This document shows, piece after piece, positions 10,125-19,098 of a stretch of DNA of 64,000 bases. Source of the DNA: Nitrospirales bacterium (GTDB taxonomy: Bacteria > Nitrospirota > Nitrospiria > Nitrospirales > UBA8639); assembly GCA_020027205.1 (NCBI GenBank), contig JAHRAQ010000009.1, positions 1 to 64,000 on the forward strand, read 5' to 3'. The stretch's first letter is position 1, and each line of letters begins with the position of its first letter. Both the position numbers and the translations under genes were made by a program. The notes beneath the pieces were generated by a model. The model was given only the letters and a program-made list of their open reading frames with translations, had not been told where the DNA came from and ran no database searches.

Positions 10125-13100
10125 TCACTCCGCCTCGACGACCTCCGCCCCGGTGATGTTAAAAAACATCGCGTACAGCACCGGCACGATGAGCAACGTG
10201 ATCAGCGTGGCAAAGGCGAGACCGAAAATCAGGACCACCGACATCGAACGGAAGAAGGCGTCGAACAACAGCGGGATGACGCCGAGCACGGTGGTGAACG
10301 AACCCATCATCACCGGGCGCATCCGGCTCGCCGCCGACTCGATGACCGCGGTCAGCCTCGGCGTGCCGCTTCGGATTTGCAGGTTCATCTGGTCGACCAG
10401 CACGATGGAGTTTTGGATGAGCAATCCCGACAGCGAGAGGATACCGAGGATGCCCATGAACTCCAGCGGCGTGGCGGTGACGACGAGGCCGGCGACGACG
10501 CCGATGACCGCCAGCGGCACCACCGACCAGATGACCAGCGGCTCGCGCACGTTGCCGAAGAACACGAACACGATGAGCGCCATTGCGGTGACGCCGAGCG
10601 GCAGCGTGGTGGCGAGGTCGTCGTTGGCGTCTTGTGAGTCGCCGTATTCGCCTTCCCATTTGAGTCGGTAGCCGTCGGGCAACGGGATCGCTTCGATCAA
10701 CGGCCGGATTCGCGCCAGCGGCACCGACGCCAACTCGCCGCCGACCGGGTCGCCTTGCGCTTGAATCTTCCACACCTGATTTTCGCGCAAGAGTTTGCCG
10801 TTGCGCCACAGCGTTCTGAAACCGTCGGTGACCTGCGTAATCGGCGTCACCGCGCCGCTCGCCGAACTCAAGACCTGAATGTCGCGCATATCCTCGGCGC
10901 GCACGCGCTCGGCCGGCGGCGCGCGCGAGATAATCGGCAGCAGATCATCGCCTTCGCGGTAGACGCCGACCTGCCTGCCGGAAAAATTGGTTTGCAGCGC
11001 GCGCGCCACATCTTCGCGCGTGACGCCGGCGCGCGCGCCCTTGTCCTGCGAATACCCCGGCTCGATCACGTTCACGCGCCGCCCCCAGTCGTCGGCGACC
11101 GAGATGATGCCGCCATCGGCGCGCATCACCGCCTTCGCCCGCTCGGCGAGTCCGCGCAGCACGGCCGGGTCGGGGCCGCTGAACGCCGCCTCGATTTTCG
11201 CGCCGCCGCCGGGACCGAGCACGAAGCGCCACACTTTCGCCCGCGCGTCGGGAAACGTGTCGTCGATGAACCGGCGGATGCGCGGCATCATCGCGTCAAT
11301 TTTTTTGTAGTCATCCACGCGCGCGATAATCTGCCCGTAGGCGGAGTTGTTCGCTTCCGGCGCGTAGACCAGAATGTGGCGCAGCCCGCCGCCGCCGGCC
11401 AGAGTCTGCACGGCGTTGACGCCGTCAATGCCGGCGACGAAGGTTTCGATGGTGGTCATGTCGGCGGCGGTGCGGCTGATGTCGGCGCCTTCGGGCAGGG
11501 TGTAGTCGATCACGAACTGCGGCGTGGTGGAGGACGGGAAGAACCCGTTCTTGACGGCGCCGAACCCCCACAGCGACACCGCGAACAACGCGGCGATGGC
11601 GGCGACCGTGACCACCCTCGCGCCGAGCGCGCGGCGCAGAAATTTTTTATAGTGCGTGAGAATCGGATGCTCGGCGGTGGCGGCGTGTTTTGGTTTGCGA
11701 AGCAGGATATGGCAGAAGAGCGGCGTCAGGGTCAGCGCGAAAAACCAACTGAAGAACAGCGCAATCAAAATCACCCAGAACAAATGTCCGGTGTATTCGG
11801 CGGTGTCGCCGGGCGCAAACCCAATCGGCGCGAAGGCGGTGACGCCGACCAGCGTGCCGGACAAGAGCGGCCGGTTGGAATTGTTGACGACGTCGACCGC
11901 CGCCGCCAGTTTGTCGCGTCCCTGCTGCACGCCGACCAGGATGCCTTCGGTCACGACCACGCCGTTGTCGACCATCATGCCGAGCGAGATGATGAGCGCG
12001 CCGAGCGAGATGCGGTGCATCGGGATGCCGGACAGGAACATCACCGCCAGCGTGGCGGCGGTGGTCAGCAAGAGAATCAACCCCATCACCGCCGCCGGGC
12101 GCGCGCCCATGAAAATTAACAAACTCACCATCACGATGGCGAGCGCGGCGGCGACGTTGAGCAGGAAATTGTTGATCGCCGACGCCACCACCTTGCCCTG
12201 GTGATAGAACTCGTGCATGTCCATCCCGAGCGGCCGGCGGCTTTCCGACTCGGCGAGTTTCGCGCTGACCGTCTCGCCGACGCTGACGATGTTGCCGCCG
12301 CTCACGCCGGCGACGCCGATGCCGATGGCGGGTTCGCCGTTGTAACGCACGATGCGTTCCGGCGGCGTCCGGTAATCGCGCGTCACCGTGGCAATGTCGC
12401 GCAGACGGACGAGAGCGCCGTCGCCGTCGGACGAGGATGACGCCGGCGCCAGCAGGTTGGAGATCGCCGCGACCGAGTCGATGACGCCGCTCGGCTGAAT
12501 GAACACGCGGCGCTCGCCGAGTCGCAGGTCGCCGGCCGGCGCCACCGCGTTCTGGCGTTCCAGCAACTCGTACATCGCCGGCAGCGACACGCCGAGCGCG
12601 GCCGCGCGCTCGCGCGACACCTCCACATACACCGCCTCGCGCCGCTCGCCGAGCAACGCCACCTGCGCGACGCCGTCGACCTGCAGCAACTCATCCCGAA
12701 TTTCTTTCGCGTAACTTCGCAACTCCGCCGGCGTGTAGCCGTCGCCGGTCAGGAAATAATACAAGCCATACACATTGCCGAAATCGTCGTTGACCACCGG
12801 CGCGTCGGCGCCCGGCGGCAACGCGGCGTCGCCGACGCGGTTGCGAAGTTTGTTCCAGACCAGTTGCAAGTCGCGCTTGTCTGGCGAGAACGCGTATTTA
12901 ATTTCCACTTCGATGCGCGACAGGCCGTGCGAGGAAAACGAGCGGATGGAATCCACTTCCTGCATCTGCTGAATCGAGGTCTCCAGGGGCCTTGTGACCT
13001 CGTCGGCGACCTCGCCCGGCGACGCGCCGTCGTAGCGCGTCGTCACCTGCGCGATGCGGATGGTGAACTCCGGGTCTTCAAACCTCGGCATGGATCGATA

Positions 13101-13184
13101 CGCCGACCAGCCGCCGGCGACGGTCAGCAGAATCAGAATCGCGCTCAAGGTTTTGTTGGTGATCGTGTATTCGGCGATGTTCAT
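10125..13184 (-). CDS. RND efflux transporter permease subunit
   Basis: The product has about 1,019 residues, usual for an AcrB/HAE1-like inner-membrane pump. The start at 13184 (MNIAEYTITNKTL) overlaps the MFP stop by four bases (ATGA). The frame stays open for 56 codons upstream, inside the MFP gene, but lacks family character there. Visible features are an N-terminal transmembrane helix, the porter domain, the central helix bundle (ISLGMMVDNGVVVTEGI, with paired Asp for proton relay), a second porter half, and a C-terminal helix set (LSGLLIQNSIVLVDQMN). It takes substrate from periplasm or outer leaflet and works with the adjacent MFP and OMF. Substrate unknown. Confidence 0.96.
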   Translation of the reverse strand: MNIAEYTITNKTLSAILILLTVAGGWSAYRSMPRFEDPEFTIRIAQVTTRYDGASPGEVADEVTRPLETSIQQMQEVDSIRSFSSHGLSRIEVEIKYAFSPDKRDLQLVWNKLRNRVGDAALPPGADAPVVNDDFGNVYGLYYFLTGDGYTPAELRSYAKEIRDELLQVDGVAQVALLGERREAVYVEVSRERAAALGVSLPAMYELLERQNAVAPAGDLRLGERRVFIQPSGVIDSVAAISNLLAPASSSSDGDGALVRLRDIATVTRDYRTPPERIVRYNGEPAIGIGVAGVSGGNIVSVGETVSAKLAESESRRPLGMDMHEFYHQGKVVASAINNFLLNVAAALAIVMVSLLIFMGARPAAVMGLILLLTTAATLAVMFLSGIPMHRISLGALIISLGMMVDNGVVVTEGILVGVQQGRDKLAAAVDVVNNSNRPLLSGTLVGVTAFAPIGFAPGDTAEYTGHLFWVILIALFFSWFFALTLTPLFCHILLRKPKHAATAEHPILTHYKKFLRRALGARVVTVAAIAALFAVSLWGFGAVKNGFFPSSTTPQFVIDYTLPEGADISRTAADMTTIETFVAGIDGVNAVQTLAGGGGLRHILVYAPEANNSAYGQIIARVDDYKKIDAMMPRIRRFIDDTFPDARAKVWRFVLGPGGGAKIEAAFSGPDPAVLRGLAERAKAVMRADGGIISVADDWGRRVNVIEPGYSQDKGARAGVTREDVARALQTNFSGRQVGVYREGDDLLPIISRAPPAERVRAEDMRDIQVLSSASGAVTPITQVTDGFRTLWRNGKLLRENQVWKIQAQGDPVGGELASVPLARIRPLIEAIPLPDGYRLKWEGEYGDSQDANDDLATTLPLGVTAMALIVFVFFGNVREPLVIWSVVPLAVIGVVAGLVVTATPLEFMGILGILSLSGLLIQNSIVLVDQMNLQIRSGTPRLTAVIESAASRMRPVMMGSFTTVLGVIPLLFDAFFRSMSVVLIFGLAFATLITLLIVPVLYAMFFNITGAEVVEAE

Positions 13185-14245
13185 TGTGGCGTCCAGCGGC
13201 GCACCGTCATCCCCGCCGACACATTCGCGCCGCCGGCGCCGACCACCACCTCGCCGGCCTTCAGCCCGCCGGTGACCACCGCATTCGCGCCAATGCCGTC
13301 GGCCACGGTGACCGCGCGCTTGGCGACCGTCATGTCGTCGTTCACCACCCACACGAAACGCGCGTCGCCGTCGCTCAACACCGCCGCCAGCGGTACCGTC
13401 ACGCGGCGCGTCCCCGCGTCCGTCTTCGGCGACGAGACGATTTCCACCGTCGCCGTCATGCCCGGCAGGATGACCAGACGGTCGGGCGGATCAAACGTAA
13501 AAGTCACCGCGTAGGTCTGGGACGCCGCGTCGGCGACCAGCGTGGCTTCCTTGAACACCGCGCGAATTTTGTTTTCCGGGGCGGCGTCCAGCATCACGAA
13601 CACGCCCCGGTTGACGCGCGTATTCGCCTGGGCGATGACGCCGGCAGGCATCTGAATCGTGGCCTTGAACTCCCCCTTGCTCATCAGTCTGGCGATGAGT
13701 TGTCCGGCCTGCACGTTCTGCAAGCGCTTCACCGGCACGTCGGCCACGACGCCGTCAAACGGCGCCCGAAGCACCGTGTCGTTCAGCGCTTTCCTGACGG
13801 ACTCCAGCCGGGCGGCGGCCACGTCGAGTTGCGACTTGCGCTCTTCCAGCACGCTGCGCGCAATCGCGTCTTCTTTGGCCAGACGCACGGCGCGTTGATA
13901 CATGGTGTCGGCGTTGTCGAATTGCGCGTCGGCCTCGGCGACGCTGCTCTCGAAATCCCGTTGATCAAGGCGGGCGATGACCGCGCCGCGTTCCACCTCC
14001 TGGGTGGTGTTCACCGGCAACGCCTCCAACAAGCCGCCCACCTGAAAACTCAACTCCGACAACTGCGCGGCGTCGATGACGGCCGGATACTTCGTTGAAC
14101 GCGCCGCCGCCGCGCCCTCGACGGTCACCAACTTCACGGGCCGGACGGACGGCGCCGGCGGCGCGGCCTCCTCCCGGCCGCAGGAGACCAGCGCCAGCAC
14201 GACAACCGCCGCCGCGTACTTTAACGTGTGTTCGAACGTCGGCAT
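13181..14245 (-). CDS. RND efflux membrane fusion protein (HlyD/AcrA family), lipoprotein
   Basis: The product has 354 residues from the ATG at 14245; a GTG three codons upstream is possible but has no better ribosome site. The signal ends in lipobox LVSC, so the protein should be lipid-anchored. Order of domains: lipoyl half (GGLLEALPVNTTQEVERGAVIARLD), helical hairpin (about 100-150), second lipoyl half (LRAPFDGVVADVPVKRLQNVQAGQLIARL), beta-barrel and membrane-proximal domain. It is the periplasmic adaptor between the downstream permease (ATGA overlap) and OMF. The methyltransferase gene ends 22 bases upstream. Confidence 0.95.
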   Translation of the reverse strand: MPTFEHTLKYAAAVVVLALVSCGREEAAPPAPSVRPVKLVTVEGAAAARSTKYPAVIDAAQLSELSFQVGGLLEALPVNTTQEVERGAVIARLDQRDFESSVAEADAQFDNADTMYQRAVRLAKEDAIARSVLEERKSQLDVAAARLESVRKALNDTVLRAPFDGVVADVPVKRLQNVQAGQLIARLMSKGEFKATIQMPAGVIAQANTRVNRGVFVMLDAAPENKIRAVFKEATLVADAASQTYAVTFTFDPPDRLVILPGMTATVEIVSSPKTDAGTRRVTVPLAAVLSDGDARFVWVVNDDMTVAKRAVTVADGIGANAVVTGGLKAGEVVVGAGGANVSAGMTVRRWTPQ

Positions 14246-14267
14246 GATGGTCACCGGGGCGCCGCCG

Positions 14268-15125
14268 TCACGGCACGCCGCCGGCGGCGTCCTTCGTCAG
14301 CACCGAGTAAAAATACAATCCCGCCATGGCGGAAATCTCGCTCGACAGTGTCGCCGCGTGACGCCGACCGACGGAAACCATACTGTCGCAGGACACCAGC
14401 GTCAACTGCCGGTGGCGCGCCAGCAACGGGGCGGGATGGGAAAAGCCGGTCACCCATGGCGCCTTGATGGTCTGCTCGAAAAAATCCGCGAAGCGGGTCA
14501 GATTGTCGAACCCGGACGTGCGAGCGATGACCTGTTCCGAGAGGTGATCGAAGACGATGGAGAACGACGCCACGCCGGCGCACAGTTGATCGAGAAAGCC
14601 ATGGATGCGTTCGAGCGGCAGATACATGGTGTTGCCTTCCCACACGAACAACGCCGGCGCGCCGGTGTCGAAGCCCGCCTTGCCGAGTGTGTCCGGCAGG
14701 TTGACGTCGAGATAGTCGCACGCCACCGAGGTCCACGGCGCGATGCCGTGCCGGTCCAGCACGCCGCGTTTGTAGTCGAGCAACGCCGGCTGATCGACAT
14801 CGTAAAACGCCACCCCGTCGGCGCGAAACATCGCTCCGCGCATGTCAAACCCCGCGCCGACGGACACCACCTGCCGGACGCCGTCCCGCACCGCCCGCTC
14901 GACCATCTCGTTAAACAGGCACGTCCGGTATCGCACCATCTCCAGCCCTTCGGGCATCATCCGGCGCAACGCCTCGCCCCGCTCGCGCATCTCCTCCGGG
15001 ACAAACAGCCCGGCAAACGGGTCATCGAACAACGGCCGGTCGAGGCCGCGTTCCAGCGAGCGAAAATGCGCAACGACAAACGCCGTCGATCCAATGTCGT
15101 TGATGTTCACCACGTCCACCGCCAC
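14268..15125 (-). CDS. Class I SAM-dependent methyltransferase, leucine carboxyl methyltransferase-like
   Basis: The product has about 285 residues from a GTG at 15125, which has GGAG seven bases upstream. The frame continues to 15197, but that part is degenerate repeat DNA and is probably not translated. Features: DIGSTAFVVAHFRS start, SVGAGFDMRG as SAM-binding motif I, YDVDQPALLDYKR with the motif II acid, and FVWEGNTMYLP typical of the TIGR00027/PPM group. Members methylate carboxyl groups of small molecules or proteins, but most have no known substrate. Being first in the efflux operon suggests a link to processing or resistance to the pump substrate; that is inference. Confidence 0.85.
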   Translation of the reverse strand: MAVDVVNINDIGSTAFVVAHFRSLERGLDRPLFDDPFAGLFVPEEMRERGEALRRMMPEGLEMVRYRTCLFNEMVERAVRDGVRQVVSVGAGFDMRGAMFRADGVAFYDVDQPALLDYKRGVLDRHGIAPWTSVACDYLDVNLPDTLGKAGFDTGAPALFVWEGNTMYLPLERIHGFLDQLCAGVASFSIVFDHLSEQVIARTSGFDNLTRFADFFEQTIKAPWVTGFSHPAPLLARHRQLTLVSCDSMVSVGRRHAATLSSEISAMAGLYFYSVLTKDAAGGVP

Positions 15126-15144
15126 GCCCCGTCTCCGTCCCGGC

Positions 15145-15435
15145 GCCCCTCCGTCATTCCGTCTTTCCCCCAGTCCGTCCTTCCCTCTTTTCGCCATTCC
15201 GTCTTTCCGCCATTCCCTCTTTCCGTCAGTCCGTCATTCCGTCATTCCCGACGTTAGTAATCGGGAATCCATCTTGCTGTTGTCCTTTCCTTTGATTAAG
15301 ACAAAGAAACCGAAAGATGGATTCCCGACTAAAGATGTCGGGAATGACAGAAGGAGGTTGCCCTTGGCGTCCTGCAGATAGGTTCCGCGCGCCCACCGTT
15401 CTCCTGTCGTTGTACATCATCGACGCGGAATGACG
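15145..15435. repeat. REPIN-like palindromic repeats, cluster 3
   Basis: From 15145 to 15230 there is a degenerate run of CCGTCATTCCCTCTTT-like words. It leads into a facing pair of TTCCCGAC elements (about 15238-15265 and 15318-15345) joined by TGTTGTCCTTTCC and an A-rich partner. Then comes a long-loop element with CGCGGAATGACGG at 15422-15435. The unit separates the methyltransferase gene from the radical SAM gene, which point away from each other. Confidence 0.8.
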
Positions 15436-15597
15436 GAGGGCGGAGAGTGCATCGCCGCCGCGCACTTGCGTCCATCTCCCAACGTCCGCATGATCACGTC
15501 GCATCTTACCGATTTACGGAATGAAAGGAAAGACGCATCGCGCGCGCGCCGCCGGCCAGGTCACATCCGCCGGCGCGAACGCGCCACGAACCGCCCC

Positions 15598-16617
15598 ATG
15601 AAGATCGTCGACAATCCGCCCAACCCCTTTGAATCCGCCCATCGGGAATTGCTCGAACCGGCGCCCCACGCCGCCACGCAGGTGTTCGAAGAACACACGG
15701 GCGCCATCCTGACTCGAAACGACAGCCCCGATCTGCCCTTTCGGTGGAGCGTGAATCCGTACCGAGGATGCTTTCACGCCTGCGCCTATTGCTACGCGCG
15801 TCCGAGTCACCAGTACTGGGGATTCGGCGCGGGGACGGATTTTGAATCCAAACTCATCGTGAAACCCAATGCGGCCGGCGCCCTGCGCGCGGCGTTTCTG
15901 AAACCCTCGTGGCGGGGCGAGTTGGTGGTGTTTTCCGGCAACACGGACTGTTATCAACCGCTGGAAGCCGCCCATGAAATCACCCGCGCCTGCCTGGCCG
16001 TCTGTGCCGACTTTCGAAATCCCGTCGCCATTGTGACCAAAGCCCCGCTCATTCAACGGGACATGGATCTGCTGCGCACGCTCAACGCCGAGGCGTTTGT
16101 TCGAGTCTGGTTCAGCGTGCCCTTCGCCGACGACGCCGTGGCGCGCAAGGTGGAGCCGCAAACGCCCTCCGTCGGCAAACGCCTGGAGGCCATGGCCGCG
16201 CTCTCGGCGGCCGGCATTCCCACCGGCGTCCTGATCGGCCCCGTCATTCCGGGACTCAACGAACAGGACGTGCCACGCATTCTGCATCTCGCCAGACAGG
16301 CCGGGGCCACCTACGCGGCCCACACGTTGCTACGGCTCAACGACAACGTGCGCCCCGTGTTTCTGTCCCGCATGGCCGACGCCTTTCCCGACCGCATCGG
16401 GAAAATCGTCAACCGCCTGAAAGAGATCCGGGGCGGCGAGTTGGAAGAAAAACGGTTTTTCGCGCGTCACCGTGGACGGGGGCCGGCGTGGCGGACCATC
16501 GAGCAATTATTCGAGATAGCCTTTCGCAAGGAAGGCTTTCGTCGATTTGATCAGGACGACCCCGTCCCCAACACCTTCACCAGACCGGCGCCCGCGCAAG
16601 GCCGTCTGTTTTCCTGA
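15598..16617 (+). CDS. Radical SAM protein, PA0069/SPL-like family
   Basis: The product has 339 residues from the ATG at 15598. The frame is open back to 15430, but family members start close to a short NPxNRFE-like segment, here NPPNPFES. The cluster motif is CFHACAYC (Cx3Cx2C) after NPYRGC, as in the radical SAM group related to spore photoproduct lyase. Later motifs include VVFSGNTDCYQPLE, VAIVTKAPLI, and PVIPGLNEQDVPRIL. The family is widespread and its reaction is not established. No clear Shine-Dalgarno sequence precedes the chosen ATG, so the start is the weakest part of this call. Confidence 0.9.
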   Translation: MKIVDNPPNPFESAHRELLEPAPHAATQVFEEHTGAILTRNDSPDLPFRWSVNPYRGCFHACAYCYARPSHQYWGFGAGTDFESKLIVKPNAAGALRAAFLKPSWRGELVVFSGNTDCYQPLEAAHEITRACLAVCADFRNPVAIVTKAPLIQRDMDLLRTLNAEAFVRVWFSVPFADDAVARKVEPQTPSVGKRLEAMAALSAAGIPTGVLIGPVIPGLNEQDVPRILHLARQAGATYAAHTLLRLNDNVRPVFLSRMADAFPDRIGKIVNRLKEIRGGELEEKRFFARHRGRGPAWRTIEQLFEIAFRKEGFRRFDQDDPVPNTFTRPAPAQGRLFS

Positions 16618-16620
16618 TTT

Positions 16621-16812
16621 CTGTCATTCCGCGTCGACGACGTCTGATGGCGGGAAAAAAGGACAATACAACTGAAGGATGGATTCCCGATTACTAACGT
16701 CGGGAATGACGGAGGGAGAAAGAGGGAATGACGGGGAGAAGGGGCGCGGGCATGACGGACGGAGAAGGCGGGAATGACGGAGAGAAGGGACGGACATGAC
16801 GGAAGGAGGAAT
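16621..16812. repeat. Palindromic repeat plus tandem GGAATGACGGA words, cluster 4
   Basis: One TTCCGCG element remnant and one TTCCCGAT-GTCGGGAA palindrome (about 16686-16712) are followed by several spaced copies of GGAATGACGGA or GCATGACGGA up to 16812. The copies look like an expanded repeat end. No gene is supported. Confidence 0.75.
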
Positions 16813-16852
16813 GACGGAGAGAGGGAGGGCAACGGCAACAACGGCTGTCACG

Positions 16853-16882
16853 TTGGCAGGAACATCCTTTCCGTTTTACAAT
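16853..16882 (+). promoter_or_regulatory. Sigma-70-type promoter for the TPR lipoprotein
   Basis: TTGGCA, 18-bp spacer, TACAAT. It lies about 85 bases upstream of the lipoprotein ATG and just after the repeat array, so the array is outside the transcript. Confidence 0.6.
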
Positions 16883-16966
16883 CGGGGGAAGGCCGTGCCG
16901 GGGTTTGGAGCGCCAGAGGCACGCGCGGCCTTGACGTCATCGTCGTCACGATGCCACAGGATTGCC

Positions 16967-18160
16967 ATGCGGACTTGTCGTTGGGAAAAAACAATCGCGG
17001 TGGCGCTGACCGGACTGATCGGCCTCGCGGGATGCGGGGACGCGAAGACGCCCTGGGACCGGCGCGTGGACGAGGGTGACCGGCTCATGCAGCAGGGCCG
17101 GTTCAAGGACGCCAAAGACATCTATGACGCGGCGCTCAAGGAAGCCGAAACCTTCGGCGAGGACGACCCCCGGCTGCCTCGCGCGCTGACCCGGCTGGCC
17201 GCGCTGCATGACGCGCAGGGCGACTACGCGCAGGCCGAACCGCTGTTGCGCCGGGCCGTCCGTCTGAATGAACACATTCTGGGAGACCTCGACCCGCAAC
17301 TCGCCATCGACTTAAGCAACCTCGCGGCGCTGCATCACGCCCAGCGCGATTTCGAACAAGCCGCCTCGCTCTTCGAACGGGCGTTGCGCATCCGCGAACA
17401 GGCGCTGGGCGACGAGCATCCCGACGTGGCGGCAGACCTCACCAATCTCGCGGGCGCGCTGGCCGCCCAACAACACTATGACCGGGCGGAGGCACATCTC
17501 ACGCGCGCGCTGGCCGTCACGGAACACCACGCCGGCGTCGACGACCCCGAGTTGGTGGAACGCCTGAATCATCTCGCGCTGCTGTATCACGCGCAGAAAG
17601 ACTACGAACGAGCCGTCCCCCCGTTGCAACGGGCGGTGGCCATCAACGAACGCGCCCTGGGCGCCGAGAGTCCGGGGCTGAACGGGAGCCTCAACAACCT
17701 CGCCTCCGTGCGCATGGCCCAGGGCGCCTACGACCGGGCCGAAACGCTGCTGACGCGCGTAGTCCGCATCCATGAAAAGGCATTTGGCCCGGAGAATCCC
17801 CGGCTCGTGCCCGGCCTGACCAGGCTGGCCGAACTCTACCGGGTTCGCGGGCAGTTTGAGAAGGCCGAGCCGTTGCTGGTCCGCGCCCTGAACATCAACG
17901 AAGAAAAATTCGGGCCGAAGGACGCCAAGGTCGCCGGCGTGGCCAACAATCTGGGGCTGCTCCACATGCTGCAAAAACGCTATGCCGACGCCGAACCGCT
18001 CTTCGCCCGCGCCCTGGCCATTCACGAAAACACCCTGGGCACAGATCACCCCACGGTCGCCCGCACGCTGAACAACTACGCCGCGCTGTTGAGAAAAACC
18101 GGCAGGGAAAAAGAAGCCAAGACTCTCGACGCGCGGATTGCAGCCATCCGGCGGGAATGA
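16967..18160 (+). CDS. Tetratricopeptide repeat lipoprotein (kinesin light chain-type TPRs)
   Basis: The product has 397 residues. The ATG at 16967 is chosen because it begins a classic lipoprotein signal with lipobox LAGC (ending at Cys23), and AGGA stands eight bases upstream; the open frame before it crosses repeat DNA and the promoter. About eight 42-residue TPR units follow, each with the pattern ERALxIxExxLGxxHPxVAxxLNNLAxLxxxQGxYxxAExL. This TPR_10/TPR_12 subtype usually builds protein-binding solenoids. The protein is presumably anchored in the periplasm, and its partner is unknown. It has no operon neighbour. Confidence 0.9.
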   Translation: MRTCRWEKTIAVALTGLIGLAGCGDAKTPWDRRVDEGDRLMQQGRFKDAKDIYDAALKEAETFGEDDPRLPRALTRLAALHDAQGDYAQAEPLLRRAVRLNEHILGDLDPQLAIDLSNLAALHHAQRDFEQAASLFERALRIREQALGDEHPDVAADLTNLAGALAAQQHYDRAEAHLTRALAVTEHHAGVDDPELVERLNHLALLYHAQKDYERAVPPLQRAVAINERALGAESPGLNGSLNNLASVRMAQGAYDRAETLLTRVVRIHEKAFGPENPRLVPGLTRLAELYRVRGQFEKAEPLLVRALNINEEKFGPKDAKVAGVANNLGLLHMLQKRYADAEPLFARALAIHENTLGTDHPTVARTLNNYAALLRKTGREKEAKTLDARIAAIRRE

Positions 18161-18189
18161 GACACCGCCCGCGCCGGCGGCAACACTCC

Positions 18190-18475
18190 TTGTTCTGCTC
18201 CGTCACTCCGACCCGGCCCGTCATTCCAACTCCCCTCCTTCCGTCATTCCCGACGTTAGTTGTCGGGAATCCATCCTTCGGTTTCCTCGTCCCAACTAAG
18301 GAAAGACAACAGAAAGATGGATTCCCGACTAAAGATGCCTGCCCCCGACGTTCCCATTCGGGGGTCGGGAATGACGGAAGGAGGGTTGCCCTTGACATCT
18401 TACGGATGGATTCCGCATGCACACGGCTCTCCTGCCATTGGACGTCGGTGACGCGGAATGACGGAGAGGGAAAGG
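18190..18475. repeat. REPIN-like palindromic repeats, cluster 5, with nested hairpin
   Basis: A facing pair (about 18240-18375) and then a long-loop TTCCGCA/CGCGGAA element (18408-18462). The second member of the pair has a nested hairpin inserted (CCCCCGA ... TCGGGGG, 18344-18366) before its closing GTCGGGAATGACGG. The remaining 68 bases before the SoxD-like stop show nothing recognisable. Confidence 0.85.
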
Positions 18476-18543
18476 CTGCCCCGAATTGGTCGGTAGCGCA
18501 GAATGCCCGCCCCGTCCGTGCCGACGCGCCTGTTCCGGCGCAA

Positions 18544-19098
18544 TCACCGCGAGTCGGGACGGGGGTCTGGGACAAACCCGTCGCGGTGGGGCATTTGAAT
18601 CCGTGGCAGCGTGGTCTGATTGAGCATGGCCCCCTGCTCCAGCAGGCCGTTTCGAAACAAAATCCAGGCGGTCACGGCATACACCTGATCGGGTGTCAGC
18701 GACTGCGGCGCGTCAAACGGCATGGCCCGGCGGATATAGTCAAACAACGTCGTCGCGTACGGCCAGTAACTGCCGACGGTTTTCATCGGATGGGCGGTCG
18801 CCAGCGTGCCCCGTCCGCCGGCCAGCGCGGCCATGGGGCCTTCCACGCCGGTCGCGCCGTGACAACGCGCGCAATGTTCGGCGAACACGCCGGTGCCTTC
18901 CCCGACCGTCCCCCCGCCCGCCGGCAATCCGTCGCCGTCCGGCGCCGCGTCGATATCCCAGGCCCGGATTTCGTCGTCCGTCGCCGTCCGCCCAAGACCG
19001 ACGGCGCCGCCCGCGTCCCCGCCCCACGCGGCAACCGGCGACAAGCCCAGCAGCGCAAGGAGCACCCCGCGGCAAAGCAGACCATCACACCTGCACAT
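18544..19098 (-). CDS. soxD: SoxD-like monoheme cytochrome c
   Basis: The product has 184 residues from the ATG at 19098, which begins a Sec signal (LLCRGVLLALLGLSPVAAWG). The body matches the N-terminal half of SoxD: GRTATDDEIRAWDID, one heme site CARCH, GGRGTL, VGSYWPYATTLFDYIRRAMPFDAPQSLTPDQVYAVTAWIL, and MPHRDGFVPDPRP. Met of RRAMPF or a later Met could be the axial ligand. Classical SoxD is longer and diheme; here only one CxxCH exists. Its start overlaps the SoxC-like stop by 14 bases, so the two are translationally coupled. Likely electron acceptor for the Mo subunit in the periplasm. Confidence 0.85.
   Translation of the reverse strand: MCRCDGLLCRGVLLALLGLSPVAAWGGDAGGAVGLGRTATDDEIRAWDIDAAPDGDGLPAGGGTVGEGTGVFAEHCARCHGATGVEGPMAALAGGRGTLATAHPMKTVGSYWPYATTLFDYIRRAMPFDAPQSLTPDQVYAVTAWILFRNGLLEQGAMLNQTTLPRIQMPHRDGFVPDPRPDSR

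Noticed and set aside
8780-12119. Plus-strand open frames opposite the RND efflux operon
   Set aside because: They are antisense shadows with Arg/His-rich sequence; the minus strand encodes complete, motif-bearing pump subunits.
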